From NCBI RefSeq assembly GCF_000203795.2, contig NW_006281101.1, positions 124,001-188,000 on the forward strand: a DNA stretch of 64,000 nt, given 5' to 3'. This DNA comes from Batrachochytrium dendrobatidis JAM81. Lineage: Eukaryota > Chytridiomycota > Chytridiomycetes > Rhizophydiales. Made by a program: the position numbers and the translations under genes. Below the pieces are notes generated by a model. It made no database searches. It saw nothing but the letters and a program-made list of their open reading frames with translations, and was not told the origin of the DNA. This document shows positions 56,461 through 64,000 of this stretch, in pieces. Every line of letters begins with the position of its first letter. Within the stretch, counting starts at the first letter, position 1.

Positions 56461-57998
56461 ATGAGAACAGATCGAAGCGTCCAGTTTTCAACATTAGTTC
56501 AGACTCTACGCAAGCAGACATTAGAAAATAAAGACTCTTCTGGTATGAAAGTATTGACTCTTGTAGTGTGACAGACTCTTCTAGTGTGACTTGACTGACT
56601 CTGACTTTCTGTTTAGATGGAAGTCATGTTCTCCGGCCATTCAAACCAAAGCATGTCAGCGACCCTTTCCTGCAACAGGCCAACAAGATAGTAATGTTCA
56701 TGTCATGATAGTCATTGCACTTCAAGTCCACTAACTCGACCTTTAAGTTGTCGCATATATCAAGGCTGAACCACTACATTCTCACTATAAGAAAACCTTA
56801 TCTGCAATTGGGCAACATGGCATCTGTAGCTTCTTTCGAGCATGCATTGCATGCTCAAGAGCATCCATCATCCACCATGTTACCTACTGCTACACCCATG
56901 GAAGTATCACTCATGACTGATGAGAAAAAGGATGTGCTTGACATGCAGATTCAGGCTATCATCAAGGGTTGTTTGACTATGATTCAAGCTCTCTCAAAAC
57001 TAATAGGTAACTACTTGATTGTATCCACTCTCAATTTATAATTCTAACTCTTGAATATGGTCTTGAACATGAAAAGATGCGAATGCAATGAATGACAAAA
57101 CAGATGAAAAAACTGGGTTTTTGAGCATGTTTGAAACTCGAACAAAACTTGCTGGAACAATCCATTTAAAATCCATGCGAGAATCTGTAGTATGGATTTT
57201 GGAGCATCGACTCATGTCAACATCGAATATCCAACAAGCCATGCAAGAGTATCGACTTGAAAGAAGTATTCGTCATCAGGAAAGGTTGGATCTTGTCATG
57301 TTGTTGATTCAATTCCTTATTGTACTGACTTGTTTTAATCCACTAGTTATCTACGTCAAGATTTAAGTCATCTTAAAGTGTTATTACCCAAATCTCCTGA
57401 TCGTACAACCGAGGCACGCTCGTCGTCTTTGAGTCGTTTTGTTCCCAATGCAGTCAAGGCTCGCGTAGGTCGATTTAAAAATAATCGATTGGATTCATCT
57501 GGATCGGGTCGAGAATCTTTAATTCAATCCGATCCCATTTTAACTGATTCATCTCCTCAAAACACCTCACCACAACATTCATCTACTACCAATACAACTC
57601 CATTCAAATTCGATTTTCCAGTCGATCCCTATGCATCCAACAGTATGGACGAGGATGAGTCTCAAATGACGTTCACTGTAGGAGAACGTGCTGCTCTCGA
57701 ACAAGACAACTCCACCATGATGGACCAACTCGAATCCACATTAACTCAAGTACGAACTGCTACTCAATCCCTCAACGAAATCGCTCAACTGCAATCAACT
57801 CTAGCTCATCATCTCCAAGCACAATCCGAAACGATTGATTCCATTTACGATGATGCTGAAAAAGCAAACCAAACCATTGCCAAAGGCAATGACAATTTGA
57901 AAAGCGCGCAAAAGTATTTCGGTGGTCCACGATGGTGGGTGTTGTATGTTTTACTGACTATAAGTGGATTGTTACTACTTTTAGATTCGTTTTTTTAA
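56461..57998 (+). CDS. UFE1: ER Q-SNARE of the syntaxin-18/UFE1 family
   Basis: Tail-anchored SNARE for Golgi-to-ER retrograde fusion. Exons 56461..56542, 56617..56690, 56748..57006, 57077..57284 and 57347..57998 join in phase to 424 residues. The N-terminal domain reads DRSVQFSTLVQTLRKQ, FKPKHVSDPFLQQANKILSHI (in parts: FKPKHVSDPF, ANKILSHISRLNHYI), as in syntaxin 18. A Ser/Thr/Pro-rich linker precedes the SNARE helix LEQDNSTMMDQLESTLTQV...IAQLQSTLAHHLQAQSETID (cited in parts), followed by KGNDNLKSAQ and a single C-terminal membrane anchor WWVLYVLLTISGLLLLL with a two-residue lumenal end. The linker is longer than in animals. It lies tail-to-head 67 bp after the EST1-like stop codon. Confidence 0.92.
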
Positions 57999-58352
57999 TA
58001 AAATCCGTTCTTCAAACTGCTTTCAAATCGTGTTTGGGTTTTATCCATATCTTGTCGTTTGGTTTTATCATTGTTACAACTCTTAAAATAGCTTACTGCA
58101 AGCGTTTATCGGTTCATTGGAAATGCATTTCGATAAAACAATGGTTTACTCTCGATTGATTCGTACTATGTTTTACAAACATCAAGCTTGAAACCAACCA
58201 CCAATAAAATGAACCACTACAGTTGAAGCATTACTAGTATTGCTAAACAGTGCAGTTTACCTATACTTGAAATAAACGATTAAAGTCGGGTCAAATCAAC
58301 ACGCTTAAAGGGTTGATCAACACCTTACCCTTTGTAGTGGCTGTCATACGTG
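57999..58352. other. Intergenic between convergent UFE1 and glycogenin, nothing recognised
   Basis: A 354-bp AT-rich interval between two 3' ends; no repeat terminus or RNA gene was seen. Confidence 0.55.
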
Positions 58353-60279
58353 TTACTTGCGATTCTCCCCAGTTTTTTTAGTAGATGAGGTTGCCAAAGA
58401 CTGCGGATCAGATACAGTATTGTCAAGAGTGGTGGGTTTGATACTCAATGCATCCAGTTTGTGGTGGATATGATGTGGAAGAGGCAAGGGGTTTACAATT
58501 TTTAAAGTCTCGGTTTCAAATTGAGAGTCTAAATCAGCAGTGGAAGAGTAGCCAGTAGACGAACTCGCCTCATCGCTGGTAAATATCAAGTAAGAACTGT
58601 CGTTTTCAGAGTCGGATGACTTGGAGTTCATTTGATCACTTTTGGGCGATCGTTGAGCAGCCTGACCACGAAGTTCGTGACGACTCCAAGAAACTCGGTA
58701 GTTTGCAAAATCATCTGTTGGTGTGGTATAACTCATTGAGGATTTGGTCGCACTAGCTATAGTAATTGCATCCAAATGTCCAGCACCATGTTGGTGAGAA
58801 CCTGACGCTGCTTCGGATTTGACGGGAGAGCCATTTTTTCCTGAGCCGCCCAGTCTTGAATCTAAAGGAGATGTTCTTTTTCCGTGAGATGAATTTAGCT
58901 TTGTTGGTGATTTGGACAAACTCTCGCCTCGTCTAGGAGACTTTGAATGACGAGAGCGTCGTTTTGCAGGGGAACGAGATCTTGATACAGCCATGGCACT
59001 ACGAGACTCTCTATCATTCCAATCCACGCGATAGCGACCAAATTCTGAAGCAGAGTTTGGTAAAGCACCCAAAGCAGATGTTTGAAAGCCAGAACTAGCA
59101 AACGACCCGATGGCTTCAAACATTCCTGGGGTTTGGTTTGGAACTTGGTACTATAAACATAGTGTAACAATGAGTCAAACACTAGTTTTTTATATGGATC
59201 AAGAATGATATGTACCTGAGACCAGTCACGATCGAGTTTAAACGTGCGTAAAACAAGATGAAGCTCGTTCTTGTCGAAAACGGCCCACCAAGAAGCCATG
59301 AGGTCCTTGACTCCATCCGACATTTCACCACTAATCAAGAGTGTATAAAAAGAATTTAGCAACGTGATATTCAACATCCATCCAAGTATACGTACAAAGG
59401 CATAATGGAGCCATCAAAGAAGCGAGACATTTTCCATGGTTTGGTAGATCCAATAAAATGTACAATGGAAATGTTGGCACTATAGTGATGAAAAGCAGGC
59501 AGATAAGAGTAAAACGCAGATGGAGTCACATTGAAAGTGAAGGGTAAACGACCAGTGCGAGGATTAACAGGAGATTCACACGACCATGATGAGAAGAACG
59601 AATTAAGTAGACCTTGGTCACCTCCTGAGGGATATGAAGAAATGGTTAGATATGACAATCAGAGCGAGTTGAGGAAAAGTAAACGATAGAATTTATAATA
59701 AAAGCGAGTTGAAAATGGACTCGAAACTTGATGAGCAGCAATGAACACACCATCAAAACTAGTGTTGTTGGCAGCGTATTCGAGCAATTGATGAAAAAGG
59801 ACAGCGCAAGGTTTTGTGACAAAGACACCAGAATTGAAGCAGTCTGGCCAACCAGCATCAGGAGCAGCAGCAAAGACAACAGACTCTTGCTCAACGTATT
59901 GAAAAAGACAATCGATGTTACGCTGTACCAGGGTATCAGCATCCAAAAACACAATCCGACTATAAGGAAGAATATCAGGATTCCATAAATGCAGTTTAGT
60001 GAAGGTAGCAAACAAGTCAGGTCTTCCGAGTAGATTTAAGTTGTCATTGCTGTTGGTTAGTAATTGCTGAACGGGAATGACTTTATCATAAACAGTGAGC
60101 AGTGTTTGAATGGCAGCATGTCCGATGTGATCTTGAGAAACAATTATAACTAAAGGATAAAGAGTTGAAGTTTGACGAATGGAAGCAGCAAGAACAAGAG
60201 CACCAGGCAAGTAAGACTCGGTAGTCAGTAGACTGACATAGGCATACGAGAATGGTTGCATTGCAGTCGAGTCCAACAA
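58353..60279 (-). CDS. GYG1: Glycogenin, self-glucosylating primer of glycogen synthesis
   Basis: GT8 glycosyltransferase that builds the glucan primer used by glycogen synthase. Exons complement(58353..59150, 59216..59330, 59396..59624, 59751..60279) join in phase to 556 residues. Motifs: AYVSLLTTESYLPGALVLA at the start, DAD (113-115) in VFLDADTLV for manganese/UDP, GWPDCFNSGVFV (143-154), SFDGGDQGLLN across intron 1, and FYSYLPAF (214-221), whose tyrosines align with the self-glucosylated Tyr of animal glycogenin. IVHFIGSTKPW closes the catalytic domain. The Ser-rich, basic tail contains two copies of a short motif, YRVDW and YRVSW, and ends without further domain. Its start and RPC2's start share a 519-bp divergent region. 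Confidence 0.95.
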
Positions 60280-60798
60280 TAACTCGAGCGTCGCGTTTGT
60301 TGAAAACTGAAAGTTTTGGCTTGAAATTCCATTTTTGGTGTCATATTCACAAAGTATTCACAAAGTGATTTCTGTTGGGTTTCATTCAATATTCATTCAA
60401 TAATTGTCTTGTTTTTGGAATCAATTCATTTATAATATTCTAAACTGCTTAAATTATACTGTTCATCTATCTAATTCAATCCCATTTCATGGTTTTACTA
60501 TTACACTGCTTTTATATCAAACTCTAATCTCACTTGAAAAAACTATCATCACGCTTTTTGTATACAAATACAACCAAAACAATTCACTTTATAACACTAC
60601 TGCAGACATATTGAAATCATTCATCAATAAATCACTCTTTTTGAATCAAAACTTTAGTCTCGACTGTGCATCAAATGAGTTTTACATTTCATGGTAAATC
60701 CATTCGTTCTACAACTTCATAGAAACTTATCCACGTGATTCGATTCACTGTTTTTCCCAAAATTCAATTTTTCTTGTTTTCAAAAAACTGTTGTGGTC
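60280..60798. promoter_or_regulatory. Divergent promoter region, glycogenin / RPC2
   Basis: The 519-bp gap between oppositely oriented start codons contains AT-rich sequence and the CACGTG at 60732. A 97-codon frame inside it (60404-60697) is Leu/Asn/Ile-rich and looks non-coding. Confidence 0.5.
60732..60737. promoter_or_regulatory. CACGTG upstream of RPC2
   Basis: TCCACGTGATTCG lies 62 bp upstream of the RPC2 ATG; same extended CACGTGA core as near uS19m and MFAP1. Confidence 0.45.
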
Positions 60799-63700
60799 AT
60801 GAACCCAGCTCAGATGCGATCTACTGGTCCTGTTGCCATGATGTTGCCTGCACAAACTCATAAACCCATTTCAAAGGGAAAAGGAAGCTCTCTTTTTTCT
60901 ACCGACATGCATGGAAGAGACGATATGCGCTACGAGGGAAAAAAACTGACGGATCCAATTAATACCGCAGAGGTAATGGGTTTTCCTGTTTTTTTGAATA
61001 TGGAATATAATCAAATATTACTACAAGGCCATTGTAATGAATTCTTGAATACATACTGGAATCTTTTATTGTAAAATGGAACACTATTCTTGCAGTGATT
61101 GTTTTGCTTTGAATTAGATGGTATTCGTTGCGTTGATTAGAATGGATTGCTTCAAATACAATGTTCATACAATACACACAAATCAAACTATAGTCTCAAA
61201 CTGAGGCTATTCTCATTTGAATAACAATACATTATGCAATCACTAGACTCGTTGCAATCCAAATACTGGATTTGACTGCTGCCAAACTCTTGTATTCTAA
61301 AAACTCGAATCTATTCGCGATCTAGTTTAACAATGATTGCACGTATCAGTAATACAACCGTTGTTTTCATACCAATCATGTCACTGGCTGTTTATCATAC
61401 ACTTTTATTTCACATGATTATTGCTTTAATTCAACTTATTCACACATTGGCTACAAATCTCTTCAACTTTATAGGACAAGTGGCGGCTCTTGCCTGCATT
61501 CTTGCAAACAAAGGGACTGGTAAAGCAGCACTTGGACTCATTCAACTATTTTTTGGAAACAGATATCAAATTGATTGTCCAAGCTAATGCAAAAGTAGAT
61601 TCTGATATCGATCCGCATTTTTTTCTTCGGTAACGTCAAATTGTACATCTCTCTAATATTGAACCAATGCATACTAAATTGATCCAATCTTTTGTTTTTG
61701 CCAACTACTTTCCACCTACTCATTAACTAGGTTTTTGGATATTCGCATTAAACCACCTCAAGCTGAAGATATTCAAAAAGGTGTAGTGTATGAACTCACC
61801 CCACAAGAATGCAGATTGCGAGATATTACCTACGCTGGTACAATTTGCGTAGACATTGAATATGTACGCGGGAAGCAAGTTATTGTAAAGCGAAATATAG
61901 AAATTGGCCGCATGCCGATTATGCTTAAAAGTTCCTACTGCGTTTTGACCAACAAATCTCCCGATGAAATTGCTGACCTTGGAGAATGTCCCTTGGATCC
62001 TGGTGTGTTTCATATTTTTAAATTGCACACATATCAACACATTTCTTACTTTATAACATCATCGTATTGTTAGGCGGCTATTTTATTATTCGTGGAACAG
62101 AAAAGGTCATTTTGATCCAAGAGCAGTTGTCTAGAAACAGAATTATTGTTGAAACAGATCGATTCGGCTGCATTTGTTCCAACGTCACCAGTTCTACTCT
62201 TGAAAAAAAAAGTAAAACAATTGTTGCTTGTGGTAAAACAGGCAAAATGGTCCTCAAACACAATTCACTGACAGCAGAAGTTCCCGTCACTGTCATTATG
62301 AAGGTGTGGTTTCTATCAGATTGATGATGTTTTGATTCTAAATTTGATTCAATAGTATCTAATTAGTTGATATGTTTCTAGGCAATGGGAGTTGAATCAG
62401 ATCGTGAAATCGCTGAACTTATTTGCGGTGATGACCTCAAATACTTGGCTCTTTTTTCACCTTCTTTAGAAGAAGGTGCTTCTTTGAAAATTAGTACACA
62501 ACGTCAAGCTCTAGAATACATTGGCGCCAAAGTCAAAGTCACCTTCAAAACTAACCGTGTCGGTATTCGACGAGACTGGGTGGAAGAAGCTCGTGATTTG
62601 CTTGCTACTACTGTTCTTGCACATGTTCCTGTAGAAGCAGATGATGCTGGTGTTTTAAACTTTCGGCCTAAAGCTATTTATATTGCACTCATGATTCGAA
62701 GAGTACTCCAGGCTGTCAAGGAAGGTGGTATTGTCGACGATCGTGATTTTATTGGCAACAAGCGTCTTGAACTGTAAGTTCAATCGCAAATTTGTGACGA
62801 TTTAATCCATAATCTTATTTTATCCCATCAAAGTGATCTAGAATACAAGCATGTAATTAATTACACCTAACTTTTAGTGCTGGACAACTCATGTCACTTT
62901 TGTTCGAGGATTTGTTTAAATCATGGATATCTGCCATCAAGCGAGCTGTCGATATTCAGCTGAAACGAACTAACCGAACCTCACAATACGATGCTGCTGC
63001 TGCTGTGTCTCAAACATCACGGTTTATTACTGATGGCATGTTTCGAGCCATTTCATCTGGAAACTGGAGCGTAAAGCGTTTCAAGATGGAGCGAGCTGGT
63101 GTGACTCAAGTTCTTTCTCGTCTTTCATATGTGTCTGCCTTGGGTATGCTTACCCGTATAAGTAGTCAATTTGAAAAAACTCGAAAAGTGGCTGGCCCTC
63201 GTAGTTTGCAGACATCACAATGGGGCATGATCTGTCTCAGCGGAGATACCGAGGTAGTTTTAGGAAATGGCATGGATATTGTGCTACTAACGGATCTTGT
63301 CGACGGAGCGTGTGTTTCGACAATCGAACCTCGGACTGGTGTGGTGTCGCCTTCGCTTATTGATCATTACTTTGCCAAGGATGCTACACGGGTTCTTAAA
63401 ATCACACTTGATGATGGACGAGTCATCAAGGCTGATCCAGAGCATCCATTGTTTGCTGCCAAAATTGACGAGACTACTCGAGGGTTGACTGGGCAATGGC
63501 TTAGAGTTGAAGAATTGACTGTTGGGCATCATGCGCTACTAGTAAGCCCGCAGCAAGCGTACTGCACTTCTGAACAATGGACACTTACTCTATCAGAGAA
63601 AGAAGTATGTACAGCATCCACTGCTCAGCTTGCCAAGCAACTTTCTGAAATTGGCCTGGTAGATGTGCCTATTCCACTGTCCAAAGTCAAATCTGTAGCT

Positions 63701-64000
63701 CGGTTATTTGGTCTCGTGTTATCTGCTGGTGATTTTAGTGGCAAGCTGTACGTGGAAAAGGATGAAGATGTAACTGCAGTGAATTCAGATTTGACGGCTC
63801 TTGGCTTTAGTCCTGCTCACTGGGTGCGATACCAAGACGATCAGCAAAAATGGTTCAAATGTGACGATAGCAACGGTAAAGCTATTTGTATCACATTAGT
63901 TCCCACAGCAAATGCACTTTTGCAGACACTTGGTGCACATGATGCAGAAAAGCAGCATCAATACTGTTTGCTTCCAAAATGGCTACTGGACGCACCAACT
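60799..64000 (+). CDS. RPC2: RNA polymerase III second-largest subunit (runs off right edge, interrupted by intein)
   Basis: Second-largest subunit of RNA polymerase III, which makes tRNA and 5S RNA. Exons 60799..60972, 61475..61629, 61731..62002, 62074..62303, 62382..62773 and 62878..>64000 all join in phase. Diagnostic RPC2 segments: [86 protein letters not shown]-type block ([10 protein letters not shown]), [20 protein letters not shown] and [18 protein letters not shown]. These match POLR3B rather than RPB2 or RPA2. At codon TGT 63233 the expected CP(S/A)DTPEGE block is replaced by an intein that is still open at the window end. Intron 1 (502 nt) is unusually long and carries a MITE remnant. 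The start ATG fits; the N-terminal 50 residues are species-specific. Confidence 0.96.
61065..61320. mobile_element. Decayed MITE-like element in RPC2 intron 1
   Basis: TTTTATTGTAAAATGGAACA resembles an inner terminus. The following sequence (ACACAAATCAAACTATAGTC, ATACATTATGCAATCA) matches the interior of the elements at 10540-10979 and 46201-46655. No intact right terminus is seen. Confidence 0.55.
63233..64000 (+). mobile_element. Intein in RPC2 (N-terminal 256 residues, open at window end)
   Basis: An in-frame protein-splicing insertion begins at Cys codon 63233-63235 with block [14 protein letters not shown]. Block B is [10 protein letters not shown] (about residues 66-75), keeping the His but with Asp where the canonical TxxH threonine would be. 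Around residues 155-168, [14 protein letters not shown] resembles the LAGLIDADG-type endonuclease block C, so a homing endonuclease domain is likely. The insertion sits in the RNA polymerase motif GMxC(P)xDTPEGE, with the expected C-extein residue a Cys, compatible with splicing. The C-terminal splice block lies beyond the window. I recall a B. dendrobatidis RPC2 intein in intein catalogues; this may be it or its orthologue. Confidence 0.93.

Noticed and set aside
60404..60697. 97-codon frame between glycogenin and RPC2
   Set aside because: Composition (Asn, Ile, Leu, Phe) is what AT-rich non-coding DNA gives; it lies in a divergent promoter.
1..64000. tRNA or rRNA genes
   Set aside because: I looked for T-loop GTTCRANNC patterns with matching acceptor arms and found only matches inside coding sequence; a tRNAscan run would be decisive.

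Overview
The window reads as nuclear DNA of a chytrid fungus, most likely Batrachochytrium or a close relative. The reasons are: AT-rich, intron-rich protein genes (introns mostly 60-80 nt, with GTAAGT/GTATGT donors and CTAAC-like branch points); a secreted M36 fungalysin of the type expanded in Batrachochytrium; genes that most Dikarya have lost but chytrids and animals keep (TRIM37-like ligase, Rab3GAP catalytic subunit); and an intein in the RNA polymerase III second-largest subunit, which I recall being catalogued for B. dendrobatidis. Species assignment is inference. I saw no tRNA, rRNA or CRISPR array.

Layout: 1-4.6 kb holds the 5' part of RNA polymerase I subunit RPA1 (minus strand, running off the left edge), divergent mitochondrial uS19m, and a Thr-rich, probably GPI-anchored wall protein. 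5-12 kb holds a five-exon GT71 mannosyltransferase, the fungalysin and the H2A.Z chaperone CHZ1. 12.5-20.9 kb holds VPS29, an Arg/Ser-rich protein, a divergent pepsin-like protease, the mitochondrial rhomboid PCP1 and a Sel1-repeat protein. 20.9-26 kb holds a ten-exon TRIM37-like RING/B-box/MATH ligase and a septin. 27-32 kb holds a ZRANB2-like splicing factor and a C2H2 transcription factor. 32.5-41.5 kb holds the M28 vacuolar membrane protease PFF1, mitochondrial uS15m, a gamma-glutamylcyclotransferase-like protein and the spliceosomal factor MFAP1. 41.8-52.2 kb holds a large Sel1-repeat protein with a 1.6 kb intron and the Rab3GAP catalytic subunit. 53-64 kb holds an EST1/SMG7-like protein, the ER Q-SNARE syntaxin 18/UFE1, glycogenin and RPC2, whose coding sequence is interrupted by an intein that runs past the right edge.

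No operon or single pathway unites these genes; most are housekeeping. The unifying non-genic feature is an abundant family of non-autonomous inverted-repeat elements (MITE-like, about 0.3-0.75 kb) with termini resembling ACAGCCGTATTCACGTAAAA. At least a dozen copies or fragments fill the gaps between genes, enlarge several introns, abut the CHZ1 start codon and lie just downstream of several stop codons. A second recurrent signal is a CACGTG palindrome close to several gene starts. Exon joins were worked out by hand from splice motifs, reading phase and remembered family sequences; spans run from start to stop codon and exons are listed in the evidence.
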